From contig CM043942.1 of the NCBI GenBank assembly GCA_014529385.2, positions 21,064,991 through 21,128,990 of the forward strand: a stretch of 64,000 bases of DNA, in the 5' to 3' direction. Origin of the DNA: Adiantum capillus-veneris. Lineage: Eukaryota; Streptophyta; Polypodiopsida; Polypodiales; Pteridaceae. Made by a program: the position numbers and the translations under genes. The first letter of the stretch is position 1. Each line of letters begins with the position of its first letter. The notes beneath the pieces were generated by a model. It was not told the origin of the DNA. It saw nothing but the letters and a program-made list of their open reading frames with translations, and did no database searches. Below, piece by piece: positions 34,400 through 46,643 of the stretch.

Positions 34400-34620
34400 G
34401 AAATGAAATGAACTTTGTGCAAAACCATAACCAAATCAAAACCATAACCATAACAAACTTTGTGCAAAACTATAACCAAATTAAAACCATAACCGGCCAT
34501 AACCATATTGATCAAAACCATAATGATAACCATAACCATAACCATAAACAAAACAATAACCATAACCATGTCTGAACAATAACTATAACCATGTCTAAAC
34601 AATAACCATAACCATGTCTA
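34400..34620. repeat. Imperfect CCATAA/AACCAT repeat array
   Basis: Many copies of AACCATAACCA, with interruptions (CAAATCAAAACC, TTTGTGCAAAAC). It lies inside the CACTA element, 3' of its second gene. It resembles a degenerate minisatellite and is not the plant telomere repeat TTTAGGG. The rest of 34621-34819 is unremarkable. Confidence 0.75.
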
Positions 34621-34819
34621 TACAAAAAAGAGACACAGAAGCGTGTCTGTGTCTCACAAAACATATATATGAAATCCACTGATGACTACGCGTCACAACC
34701 TGCACATAGGACAAGTCACAAAATTAGTATTGATATTACTTCACATATACTTATTTAATTAAATCAACTCACACATATTAACGTCTCACCTCAATCGATC
34801 AGCGAGACTCTAAGGCCTC

Positions 34820-35965
34820 TCAGTCTACAGGCTCTCCTGAGGCAGCAAGATCATTCAATACTTCATAAATACCTCTGCGATATCCATTTGTCTCCTCCTG
34901 GCGTGCCAGGGCTCGATGCATTGCAAGATTCTGCGTTTATACAAACATCAAAGTAATTAAGAATACATGATTCATAGCGTTTTAAAAAAACGCCATAGCT
35001 AGGATTGGATTGGAAACTCATAAACTCATAGCGAAAGGTGTCGAAACCTCCGCTGCCAAGATGAGATGTCCCCCTGGTCATGTGTCGTACCTCCGTGGCC
35101 TGACGCTGCTATCTGAACCACGTGTCCACTGTCCGCTCATCCTCCCTGATTTGCTACCACGTCTCGTGTGGGATGCCCGAAGACTTCGGCGAGTTGGTCT
35201 TGAAAGCCTGTCGAGCTGCATCTCGACGATGTTTCACGGTGTCTCGTGCAACACCCTTGATCCACCTCCTCGGAAGATCCTTTGAACCCGGAGCAGCAGG
35301 CTGATACTCTCTCATGATGGTCTCCACTATATAATTGATTTTGTCGCAATCCTGCTCAGGCCAAGGCGTCAGAATGCTGGTCAAAAACTGCAACTCTGTG
35401 AGCTGGCGAATCCGTTGTCTCATCTCAGTCCCGACTCTATCCATGTCAACAGAACCATCTGCCTGTATAGTCTAGATCTTGGAGGCACTAGGATCGTGTG
35501 CCCCCCAAGGTGTCCGAGGTGTGCTAAGAGGTGTGTCGAGAGGTGTGCCTGGGTAGGACGGGGGTCGTGAGCGAGGAGGGGTCGAAGCGCACGTGGACCC
35601 TCCTCCACAGCAACCACCACCTCCACCTGACGATCGCCAAGATCGGCGAGTGCGCCTGTGCTACGGAGATGAGGACGTACTCGCCTCTGCTATACCCCTA
35701 GGTGTCGAAGCGACCGTGATGGGAGACCTCACAGGCGTCGTACCCGTAGGCATCCCCCCCCCCCCCCCCCCATAGATGTCCCCCCCATAGGCGTCGGACC
35801 CTCGGGTGTGAAGCCCGGAGGCGTAGTACCCGTGCCTCTGGCTACCCAGTACTGAGACGCCTCTACCATCTGACTGGGCGTCATCCGTGTGACGAAGCCC
35901 ATAAATGCTTCTGCACTCATATAAGCGGGATCTGGAAACTGGTCTGCCATACTAAAGTCCTGCAC
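34820..35965 (-). pseudogene. CACTA second gene (Transposase_24-like), damaged
   Basis: The N-terminus MQDFSMADQFPDPAYMSAEAF (35965) runs into a Gly stretch encoded by poly-C (about 35757-35770). Its length shifts the frame, and the Pro/Gly/Thr-rich part that follows is broken. The conserved core (MDRVGTEMRQRIRQLTELQF; GVARDTVKHRRDAARQAFK; HMTRGTSHLGSGGFDTFRYEF) is readable at about 35040-35450 with two stops. An acceptor AACGCAG/AATCTTGC at 34931/34930 starts a last exon ending ASGEPVD (stop 34820-34822). Such proteins accompany TNP2 in plant CACTA elements. The family call rests on layout and the GTSH..GS motif and is moderate. Confidence 0.62.
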
Positions 35966-36057
35966 AAAGAAAGTAAAAGAAAGCGTCAGAACACCTTTGT
36001 TTAAATTAACTTTAAGCTTAATTTTAAATGAACGTCTTCACACAAACACTTACAGGC

Positions 36058-38385
36058 CTAGGCCTTGACGAGTGAGGCATCATTGATAAGATCTTGCACC
36101 GTATCATCGTCTATCTCTAATTGCAGACATAACTCTGTCCCAACTCGTTCTGGCAGATTGTCTTCATCCATTGCATCTTCATCTACAAGTGTCATATCTG
36201 CCTCATCTGCGTCATCTCTCGTATATCTGTCAGCTTCCTCTACCATACCTTCGTACATCTCATCTAATGTCACAGTAGTATCTGCATCGTCTGATCGACT
36301 TTCCTCCAGGAGCTCTTGCCCTTCAAATATTTGTTTATTTCTTGGAGCAACCTGAACCACAAACCACCATTGTCGCTCTCGAGGGTCCGGTACAAAGACC
36401 ACTTGCTCACAATGTTCGGGGAGAGCAAATGTGTCGCTCACATCTGTCCAAACCTTTGTAGAATCTATTTGCACAAGCTTGTTTCCATCTCTGCGTACCG
36501 TTGCATTGCGACCAGAAGTAATCACCTTGAACCACTTCACATCCAACAAAAACATCTCAAACCGCCCGAAGCTGACTTTCAGGATATCTGACACCAAACC
36601 ACAGTAATCCAGGTTGCTAGTGCTCTCATTCGTGTCTCTCGCACTGGCCCTACTCTTTTGCATGAAAATAACCATTACCCACTGTCAAACGTGTTTCTTC
36701 TGATGTCAATTTGTTGTGTTCTGAAATGCTTTCCATGCGACCAAAGTGCCATGTATGTATGATACCTCCAGTCACATCCAATAGCCAGCTCTTCCTCTTC
36801 TAGAGATATGGGTTCTCCGATCTGTCGAGCTGCTCTCACTGTCTTGTCCAACCATGCCATTGTAGGGAATTCAGGTAGAGGAGCGAGATAGTCTGGCAAG
36901 GGTAAGCCTCTAGTCGTTCGGCTTCGCCTGAAATCGTGTCGCTCCCTATTGCATCTCTCTTTCTCTTCTTCATACCTTTCAAGCCATTTTTGCATCGGCT
37001 CTGAATTTGGTATACAGAACTTCATGATCTTTTCTCGCATGGCGTCGTTCATTTTCTTCGGCACCCCTTGCCCCTGCGGCTCCTCTCCCACCAATCTTGC
37101 ATCCTCCTCATCGCTCCACAGTCGAGGCATTTCTGGGTCATAAACGGATAGAAATTCGATCGTCAAGACAAGAGACTCTTGCACCAGCCATCCTTCTGCC
37201 ATGCTCCCCTCTGGACGCACTTTTTGGCGAACAAAACCCTTAAGTGTTTTCATGAACCACTCTAGAAAGAACATCCAATGGCTGTGGACTGTACCTGCCA
37301 ACACTGCAACCTCATCTACTACATGGACGAGCAAGTGCATTTGGATAGTTAGGCAACTCGTGGGTAGATACTTCTCAATCATGCAAACTGCCTCAATGGA
37401 GTTAGCCCTTGCGACTACAATAGATTCCTCTCGTATCTCCTTGGAAGAGATCCACCGCACTAGCTCTGAAATCTTGTATGTGCAGGACCACACTTCCTCC
37501 GTTAAACAGGCCTTGATCGCAACGAAACATGCTTTTTATCCTAAGAATAATAGGAAAATGTCGCAACACTTTAGCTGGCACTGTCTCGCCAACCGCATCT
37601 TGTTTGTAGCGCATTGCTCCGCATTTAGGACACGACAGACAATCTGCAAATTCATTGCGAAAAAGAATGCAATCATTTCGACATGCATGAATCTTGTTGT
37701 AGTCCAAGCCAACTGAGGTCAATAGTTGCTTTGCGTCTGGCCTGGAGGGGGACATTTCATTGCTAGCCACGAGAAGTTGCTCCCGCAACAACCTGTTTAA
37801 GCCACATTAAATTAAAAAGCTCCCCGAGCACGTCACCGTTGCAATCGGAAAATATCTTTTGTAAGTTACGTACCTAAACAAAGCAGTGACGCTTGCATCT
37901 GACCACCCGTACACTGACTGAAGATTCAAAAACGTTAGACAAGTACGAAGCACAGATATTTTAGCGCCTTCATAGATTGGTTGACGTACCAACTTCCTCA
38001 ACATGTCTTCGAGAGATAGACGCATGGCTTCTGGTGCTGCTTCGTTAGCGTTCTCCTCGCTTGTTTGGAAGAAGACATCCAGCATCTCCTCCATGCCGTC
38101 GTCTTCTGTTTGTAAGACCTTTTCTGCTTCCATCCTTGGCTCTATATTGGTCGACCTTCACACATAATCCTTTTTCTCTCTCTCTCAGATGTAGGTGTTA
38201 TGTCGCGAAAAATCAATGCCCGTTCCGTAGGAGTCGTATCGTAGATTCTGTACGATTTCTCTAGCAAACTCTCCGTACTTCTGCACATGCTCATTACATA
38301 TCCTACACATGTGCAGGATTTGATACTTGTAGAGCGTGCACGAGCATGCAATCTTTTCCTCCATGTTAGTTGATGACGTTGCCAT
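36058..38385 (-). pseudogene. TNP2-type transposase gene without catalytic core
   Basis: From 38385 down: MATSSTNMEEKIACSC, a Cys-containing N-terminal part like the transposase-associated domain; 38133-37874 (VLRTCLTFLNLQSVYGWSD); then an 81-bp intron 37793-37873 (TTTAG/GTACGT ... AAACAG/GTTGTT). The next exon has the TNP2 zinc region (HACRNDCILFRNEF, CLSCPKCGAMRYK, VPAKVLRHFP). It jumps at about 37490-37540 to a DUF4218-like domain (MHLLVHVVDEV, FMKTLKGFVRQKVRPEGSMAEG, 37493-36675). After a frameshift near 36676 a DUF4216-like domain follows (FEMFLLDVKWFKV; VVFVPDPRERQWWFVVQ), with an acidic C-terminus to 36058. The catalytic TNP2 core is missing. DNA at 35966-36057 is intron-like. Confidence 0.85.
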
Positions 38386-38755
38386 CTACAATGATTATGA
38401 ATGTTGTTTTAATATATGTACTCCTCACAATGTAAACTACCTCACATTCTCTAGACTTGCCCGATCTCCGTACACCTTGGTCCAGAGGTGTATGGAGATC
38501 AGGACCACCGGGTCAAAATTCGTCTTTATTGGTCAAATCCTATATGGGTAGACACATACGTGCACTCCCAGGTGTACATGACAATGCATGTAGTGGGCAA
38601 AACCCCTTTGCCTCTTTTAGTTCCATAGTTTCTTCTAGAGGGAGAGAGAGAGAGAGGTAGAAAGAGTTTCTGTCCTTTTCACACAATTGGTCAGTCAACC
38701 TAACTCTTTCACGCCGACTTTTTCTATCTACTATCTCTCTCTCCGTAGCTATATC

Positions 38756-40060
<1,305 letters not shown>

Positions 40061-40189
40061 TGGGGGGGGAGAGGGTTTTATAATACGTGTGTAGCAGGTT
40101 TTGGCCAAGAGATTTGAGCTCGTCGCGCTGGCGAAAATGATCGCCTGCGCACGGATTTCTTTTTTTTTCCCCCTCCCCCAATTTTTTGC

Positions 40190-40439
40190 GTCGATGTATA
40201 CGTGGGAATATCCGTCGATATACACGTGGTAATGTATATCTTTCTACGCGTATTTGTATACGTGGGAATATCCGTCGATATACACGTGGTAATGTATATC
40301 TTTCTACGCGTATTTCCACTGATATATCGATGGATATTCTCACGCATATATCGACGGGTTGCAAGTACGTCGATAATTGCGTGGAAAGGTACGACCGTCG
40401 ATATATGCTGCGTTGAAATCTTGATGTTATGTTGTAGTG
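40190..40439. repeat. CACTA right terminus with 60-bp tandem repeat
   Basis: A 60-bp unit starting CGTGGGAATATCCGTCGATA occurs twice (40201-40260 and 40261-40315, identical over 55 bp). CGTCGATA-type motifs continue to 40415, then the terminal repeat to 40439. These are candidate transposase-binding repeats. Confidence 0.85.
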
Positions 40440-40442
40440 TTA

Positions 40443-41011
40443 AAGTAAAATGGGTCTCCAGTCTAGAGACTAAATGGACGATATTACCGACTGAAAGGCA
40501 ATCTACAAACAACTACCAAAGTAAGTTAAAGAGTAGGGTTTAAGCAAAATGATTAAGCTGCAACCCTTTTGCTCAATTCAATTACCCCCTTTAAGAGGCC
40601 TTTGTTGTATAGTTAGCTTTATGGGACACAACTTGCTTCTTCCAAATGCTCATCAACCCAAGCTACAACCACAACCACCTAAGCAAGTACTCGTTGTGAT
40701 AACCGTCTGCGTATGCCTTATTATAGATGTTCTATAGCAACACCCACCGAGCAAGACTAGTGGTATTTCACACAAAAATGGTTTTTTAGTTTACTATAAC
40801 GGCCTTAGTTGACTTCCGCCCCAATTGTGTTTAATAGAATAGAATTTGTGGACACAGCAAGACTAGTTTGGACTTTGAAGAGAGGATTAAATCGACACTT
40901 GTTTTCTTGGACGTTAAACTATATTAAATGATTATTAAAATCGACACGTTTTTTTCTTGGACGCTAAACTTTTTCGGATAACCTGAGCACCTTGGAGGCA
41001 CTCACAAGGTG
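40443..41011. other. Flank right of CACTA, unrecognised
   Basis: I see no gene. A near-direct repeat (ATCGACAC...TTTTCTTGGACG(T/C)TAAACT) occurs at about 40889-40920 and 40942-40973. The rest is unique-looking A/T-rich DNA. Confidence 0.5.
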
Positions 41012-41134
41012 ATGGCGGGAACAGGCAGCGCCTCTCTTCCATTCTCAGCTTCTTTCTGTGCAACTCTGGTCTTCAGCCGCATTTCAAGAGAATGGTCTTG
41101 CAAAGCGTGTACGGCTTCACCTTCTCGCACTCAG
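41012..41134 (+). CDS. Weak candidate host first exon (transit-peptide-like)
   Basis: The ATG at 41012 opens a 41-codon frame beginning MAGTGSASLPFSASFCATLV and ending SPSRTQ. It is rich in Ser, Thr and Ala with scattered Arg and almost no acid, as in plastid or mitochondrial targeting peptides. It ends at CAG/GTAACC, a good splice donor, at 41134/41135. The base composition is more GC-rich than the surroundings. No downstream exon is recognised in the window; the following 2.8 kb holds a LINE remnant, and large retroelements come next. It may equally be a chance frame or a dead exon. Confidence 0.2.
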
Positions 41135-41394
41135 GTAACCCGAGACCACACACAGGCGCGCGCGCACACACATATGCGTGATTGAAGCAAAGCCCATGTT
41201 TCATTCATTGTCACCTAGAGCCACGCATTGGCATTACCCATGATTATAACTGTGATGCAAGCTTGAACATTGAAGAACCCTTGACAAGGAATAACCAGAA
41301 CTTGGATGCCCTTTTCTTCATGAGGCAGTCTCTAAGGAAAATTGGAAAGACAATCTTTAGGTCATGAGTTACTCAGATTATAGGCATTCTGTGG

Positions 41395-41895
41395 CCTCGG
41401 AAATACTTACAAGTGAGCATCTTCAATGGATTCTTCCAAGTGAACTATAGGAGCTTGAATAGCCTCTCTCGTGGCACGATGTTAAGGGCTTTGCGAAAAT
41501 CCACAAAGCAACAATATAGCTTCTTTTTCCGCACCCTTGTCTGGTCAATCAAACATCTCAAGGTGAAGACATGGTAGAAAAGGCTCTCCTGAAGCTTGCC
41601 TATCGTGGTGCTCTCAAGCCCTCACAATGTGCAGAAGAGCTCAACTCTACATGTAGCACTGCTTCATAGAGTTTAATTAGGATGTGGCCAACCATGATAG
41701 TCCTATAGTTGCTCGGATCGAGCATGTCCTTTGCTCTATTAATCGGCACAATGGTGTCTATTGTCCACTTGGCTTGTAGATCCTCTGAGAGAGCCTAGTT
41801 GAATAGGTAAGCAAGAAAGGGGGCCAATGAGCCAACTTCATAAGTGAGGTGTTCACCCTTGTAATCAACTGCTCAAATGTGGTGGAGGCATTGGA
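41395..41895 (-). pseudogene. LINE-type reverse transcriptase remnant
   Basis: On the minus strand, in frames with stops: AKWTIDTIVPINRAKDMLDP, then SNYRTIMVGHILIKLYEAVL, and KKLYCCFVDFRKALNIVPRE further on. NYR-x-I and FVDF-x-KA are the hallmark blocks of non-LTR (LINE) reverse transcriptases, ahead of the catalytic domain. Upstream on the same strand TTASFFTPMMIKGAI continues into the duplicated block. The catalytic FADD-type block is not found, and sequence below 41395 is unclear. It is a short, old fragment. Confidence 0.7.
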
Positions 41896-42481
41896 TAGCT
41901 CCCTTTATCATCATTGGGGTGAAGAAGCTAGCAGTGGTGGGTCGAGGCTCCGGTGGTTGTGGTATAGGTGCCTATTGTGGGACATTGTATAAGCTCTTAG
42001 CATAGGCGTGCCATGTTTGTGCATCCTCATTAGGTGTTGGTGTGCGAGGCTCTCTAAAACTCCTGCATGAAATGGGACTACCCTTGCCCAAGGAGAAGTG
42101 GAATATCTCCATTTGTTGTGTCTTTGCATGCATCGGCATTTCACGGTGGTCGAGCGTCTCTTCTCTCTCCGTGTCTCTTGCTCTGTGATAGCTCCCTTTA
42201 CCATCATTGGAGTGAAGAAGCTAGCAGTGGTGGGTCGACGCTCCGGTGGTTGTGGTATAGGTGTTTGACGTGGGATATTGTATAAGCTCTCAGCATAGGC
42301 GTGCCATGTATGTGCATTCTCATTAGGTGTTGCTGTGTGAGGCTCTCTAAACTCCCGCATGAAATGGGATTGTTCTTGCCCAAGAAGAAACGGAATATCT
42401 CTATCTGTTGTGTCTTTGCATGCGTCTGTAGTTCACTGTGGCGGCCGAGCCTCTCCTTTCTCCATGTCTCTCGCTCTTATG
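41896..42481 (-). repeat. Tandem duplication of a 293-bp LINE segment
   Basis: The units start at 41896 and 42189 (TAGCTCCCTTTA(T/C)CATCATTGG). Both contain the minus-strand coding string WHAY(A)(K/E)SLYNVP and TTASFFTPMM, the segment ahead of the RT. The copies differ by scattered substitutions, so the duplication is not recent. Confidence 0.8.
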
Positions 42482-43283
42482 ATAGTCACTATGGCTCGCA
42501 GGGTGCGGTCTCATCTATAGAGTGCTCCACACTCATCATCATACCATTGGCTAATAAGAAATATTAGCAGTTAATAGGATCTTGTATTAAAAGAGAGTAG
42601 GGGGACAATTCAAATTTGACAAATGAGAGAACGAAAAATTTAATTACCAACAAAGTGCAATATAATGACATTGTCTACTTATGCGCTCTCAAGGTAGAGC
42701 TGAGATGGCAATATAGACAAATCAAGCTTACAAGGAGTACGGGTAGATAATAACAACTTTGGATGCCTTGGCTCATGGCAATGGCGTGTACCTATAATGT
42801 AGGAAAGTTTATACACATGGCCAGTTTACATTGCATTCATTGCTGATTGCCCACCATCTACATTCCACATATCGATATTGCCGCCTACCGACTGCCACCC
42901 ACATTACTAAAGAGAAACTCCAACGTGGCTTAGCATAGGAAATATTCTTGGTTACAACAAACAACTCCATCGGCATTCAACCTGGAATCCCACCAAAGGT
43001 AGGAAAAATTGAGAGGTGGCCATTGAGTGTATATGGTTTTGAGACATGGTCCCAGTGATGTGTGCTGTTGTCTTCTTCCCTTTTGTACTCAAAGTGCTGA
43101 TATTCGAATCAAGCAAGCCACCCCCTAGCTCAACAATCATAGCATCGGGATTGATGTGGCATTTTTGGCCACTTTTGACCCAAATTTGTATAAATTTCTA
43201 GGCTATTTTACAACTATTTTTGGTAGTTTTTTGACCCTTAAATGAACTTTTCTGAGCCTAAAAATCCACAATGGGGTGAAGAA
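42482..43283. other. Unrecognised A/T-rich DNA
   Basis: No gene, LTR or terminal repeat was recognised. Short frames on either strand show no motif. Confidence 0.5.
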
Positions 43284-43931
43284 AATTTCAAATCAAGTTC
43301 AAAAGCATATTTCAGCTCCAAAGGCATGCGATCCCATGAGGGTACACTTTCAATGGCCTCTATGTGCATTTTTAACGGGTCCGCATGCTAGTTTCCACAT
43401 ATAGTTGGTGACTGCACATGTCGAACTTTCTAGGTGAGATGCTAACACGGCCACATTGGTAATTTCACACATTATCTATTTACATTAGAGAAACTTGACG
43501 TCCATGTGAGGCAAGCACTCTAATCCTCTGAAATGTGCACTCCAAGACCACAGTCGTCTCACATTGAACACGGCCCGTGGGGCCCTCAGCTTGCACCTCA
43601 AAGAAAAAGCACTCCCCCTTCTTTGTGCACGCTCTGGCTCCAATCAAAATCTTTAACTGTGTAAAAGTTCCCATCCAACATGGGTGGGAAAAATTCCCAA
43701 ATCAAGTTGAAAAGCATATACCAGCTCTAGAGGCATGTGATCCCACGAGGGTACATTCTCCACGGCCTCTAGATGCATTTTTAACGGGTGGGTCCGCATG
43801 CTAGTTTCCACATATAGTTGATGACTGTAGATGTCGAACTTTCTAGACAAGATGCTAACACGACCACATTGCCAATTGCACATGACTTATTTACATTAGA
43901 GAAACTTGACGTCCATCTGAGGCAAGCACTG
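43284..43931. repeat. Local tandem repeat, about 400-bp unit, target of B1 and C
   Basis: Unit 1 is 43284-43686. Unit 2 begins at 43687 and is interrupted at 43931 by B1 and solo LTR C, resuming at 56576 (CTAATCCTTTGAAAGGTGCAC, matching 43521 onward). Shared strings include GCATTTTTAACGGGT, TGCTAGTTTCCACATATAGTTG and GAAACTTGACGTCCAT. The function is unknown; no coding sequence is supported. Confidence 0.8.
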
Positions 43932-45248
43932 TGTCACGTGACACATCCAACCCTATGTGTCCGTGGACAAGCTACAGCGTGACCAGGGTTCAGTTTAGTC
44001 AAGTCAGTCTAGAATAGGAAGTGATCTAGCACTTTTGTGAGTCTGTTCGTAGACTGTACATGTCCAGACACTTAGATTAGATGCATATCCTCTGGTTGTA
44101 CACAACATGACCATCAGATTCCAATCAGATCCCATCAATAGCATTTTTACAGTGTATAGACTTATTTTTCCCATTTTTGACATTTTTCACTTATATTTTT
44201 AAGTGACTTTTGTTGGAAAGTAGGTAGGGCAATTTTGCTAAGTTTGTATATAAGCAAACCTAGCGCTAGCACTCTCTAGAGAAGAGGCAGCAGGAGCACT
44301 CGCTCAACAGGTAACTTCTCAGCAGAACCCCGAAGAGATCAGCCAGCGTTTTTGCTCTTGCAGATTCCTGGCGATAGCAGACCAAGCAGAAACCCCATAG
44401 CAGATTGTCCACAACCTGACCATTTTCAGCCCTAGCGTTTTTGCATCTGCAAGACTTCAGCGTTTTTGCAGATATTTGCGACGGAACCCCCACAAGTATC
44501 AACGTTTTTCAGTTTTCAGTAGTCAGACTCCACAATAGAACCCCGAACCTCGCAGATCTCACCTTCCCGCAGCAATTCCTCGCCACACTGTCAGATTCCG
44601 CAAGCTTTACAGATTCAGCCCGGAAAACGCAGATTTCAGCATCTGCGTTTTCAGGGCGTCGTCGTTGCATCGTCGCCATTGCCGTCGTCATCGTCATAGA
44701 GTCAGAATTCAGCAGATAAAGATTTGCAGATTTCAGCCCTTAGCATTTTCAGATTTCAGTCCGTCTCGTCGTCGACATCGTCGGCAAGTCCAAGCATTGT
44801 AGAGATTTGTGCAATCATAAGTAGACCGCTCTCGCCATAGAGAGTGGGGCCTTCGGAGGAGGGTTTTGACAACATTCTGGTGTCGTATTCTTCTTTGTCT
44901 ATCTCTGAGTCTCAGCACCTTCATTCACAGTGTTTATCCACTTTGTTTGTGATTACTTTTTTTTTTTCGACACACCATAGGGCCCACAGGGGGAGTTGTT
45001 TATCCCTTCCAAATATTAGCCATGTTACATGGTCGGGCAAGGGCCGCGTACCATCAGGCAAGAGCCACACGTAGGCATCACCATGGCCACCAATTGATGC
45101 ACCACATGCTGGGAACGACGGAGAGAACTTGCACTCTCTAACTAAAGGAACGAAAGGCTCTCCCTTCCGTAAGTAAAAGGAACCTTGAGCACAATTCGGA
45201 GCACTCATCTTGAGCAAAGTTCAACATTCACTTCCGCTGCATCTTACA
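43932..45248 (+). repeat. B1 5' LTR with SINE-like insert
   Basis: It begins TGTCACGTGACACATCC, with TATATAA at 44247-44253. The transcribed part is rich in AGCGTTTTTGCA-type motifs, followed by the CTCTCG...GAGAGTGGGGCC hairpin region near 44829-44851. It ends CTGCATCTTACA. An insert of about 168 bp at 44959-45126 is absent from the 3' LTR. Confidence 0.88.
44959..45126 (-). mobile_element. SINE-like retroposed insert in B1 5' LTR
   Basis: About 168 bp absent from the 3' LTR of the same element and from the duplicated LTR end at 45263-45403. It starts with a T run on the plus strand (44957-44967), that is an oligo-A tail on the minus strand. ACTT at 44955-44958 and 45127-45130 fits a short target duplication. 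The minus strand has an open frame (GGHGDAYVWLLPDGTRPLPD) of unknown meaning. It could be a SINE or a small retroposed transcript piece. Confidence 0.5.
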
Positions 45249-45415
45249 TTGGTATCAGAGCTTTGGCAGTGTTTGTGATTACTTGCACTCTCTCACTAAA
45301 GGAACGAAAGGCTCTCCCTTCCGTAAGTAAAAGGAACCTTGAGCACAATTCGGAGCACTCATCTTGAGCAAAGTTCAACATTCACTTCCGCTGCATCTTA
45401 CATTGGTATCAGAGC
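45249..45415 (+). other. B1 primer-binding site, duplicated with LTR end
   Basis: TGGTATCAGAGC occurs at 45250-45261 and again at 45404-45415. The 154 bp between them duplicates the last part of the LTR plus the primer site (GTGATTACTTGCACTCTCTC to TTGGCAGTG). Confidence 0.85.
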
Positions 45416-45886
45416 TTTGGCAGTGTTCAATATCACTCAAGGAAAGAACCACATAAATTTTTTGCTTGTTGCGGTCGCACGTAATCCAAGTCCTCTTGGG
45501 TGTGTCGATTCCTAATCATGTTTTTGAAGCGTGACAGGAAACCCAAGAAAGAAGGGCTTGTCCAGCCTCCCCTTGTTCTCTTCTTACTCATTGCGAGCGG
45601 ACCGTGCACTTAGCGGCCAGCCAATCAACGTAGGTGGGAAAAAGCAACCTTGGTGTGAGCGCAAGGCCGCCAAGGGGTGTGCCCGCAGGGAAGAGTATAG
45701 CTCGGGTAAGAGAAGATCCTTCTCTAACACAGATTGCAAGCTAAAGAAGAACTTAAGAACCGCAAGAATCTCAAGAACCTCAAGACCCTCAAGACCCTTA
45801 AGAACCCCAAGAACCAAGACCCCCAAGAACCTAAGTTCCTTGTGAACTTAAGAATCAAAGACCACAAGAACCCAAGACTTCAGTGG

Positions 45887-46643
45887 ATGGTCATCACTCA
45901 AAGAGGAATGGATACTTCGCTTGGAGGTGATGAGCATGAGAGAGGCAACGAAGAATTTTCCCCACCAATAGGTTTTTTCGACCCTCCCCCTTCCCCATCT
46001 ACACAAAGGATTGCACTAACTCCTATGGAGGCTTTCGACATGATGATGATGGACAGGAAGTTAGAACGCGAAGCAAGAAGAGCAGAAAGAGTGACAGAAT
46101 TTGATCGTGAATGCGCAGAAAGAAAAGTAGAAATGGATCGCGAGAACAAAGCAAGAAAAGCCATGAACGACCGACACATGAAAGAGATGTTGCGACTCTT
46201 TTCTCAAGTGCAGGCACCGATGCAAGAGATTCAGAAAAAGGAGACTCTCTCAGTCTCTTCGTCTCCAAAGCATGACACACAGGGTTTGCATGATGATAAG
46301 CATGATGATTTGAATGATAATGATAAGCATGATGATTTGAATGACAATGACAAGCATGATGATTTGCATGATGATCAAGATGTGTTTTCTCATAAGCATG
46401 ATGATTTGTATGATCAAGACGTGATTGTTCACAAGGATAATGGTTTAGTTGATGCTTTTTCTAGGTGAAGCTTACCTCATTGCAGATTTGATCAATCACG
46501 AAGAACCGGTCTTGGCTCTCGAGTCGAGGTCCACAGAACCCCCACAGGAAGATTTGATCAATCACGAAGAACCAATCTTGGCTCTCGAGCTTAGGTCCAA
46601 AGAACCCCCACAGGAAGTATTATGTGTTCGAATGATTAGTTAG
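45887..46643 (+). pseudogene. B1 KHDDL-repeat protein, frameshifted
   Basis: The ATG at 45887 opens MVITQRGMDTSLGGDEHERG, matching the B2 protein start. Pro-rich FFDPPPSPSTQ and RIALTPMEAFDMMMMDRKLE follow, then a charged, likely coiled-coil stretch (about residues 65-120) and repeated NDNDKHDDLN units (about residues 140-190). It is shorter than B2 in the coiled coil. A frame change at about 46466 (stop at 46466-46468) separates the tail, where a 75-bp repeat encodes LINHEEPVLALESRS and LINHEEPILALELRS. It is followed to about 47240 by the same downstream sequence as B2. The function is unknown; position after the leader suggests a gag substitute. Confidence 0.6.

Noticed and set aside
34400-34620. 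Interstitial telomere array
   Set aside because: The unit is CCATAA-like and irregular, not TTTAGGG or TTAGGG.
36065-37716. Plus-strand frames (up to 171 codons) across the CACTA genes
   Set aside because: Shadows; the minus strand has TNP2, DUF4218 and DUF4216-like motifs.
43284-43931. Repeat units as a CRISPR-like or satellite array
   Set aside because: Only two long diverged units, no short regular spacers, and a plant nuclear context.
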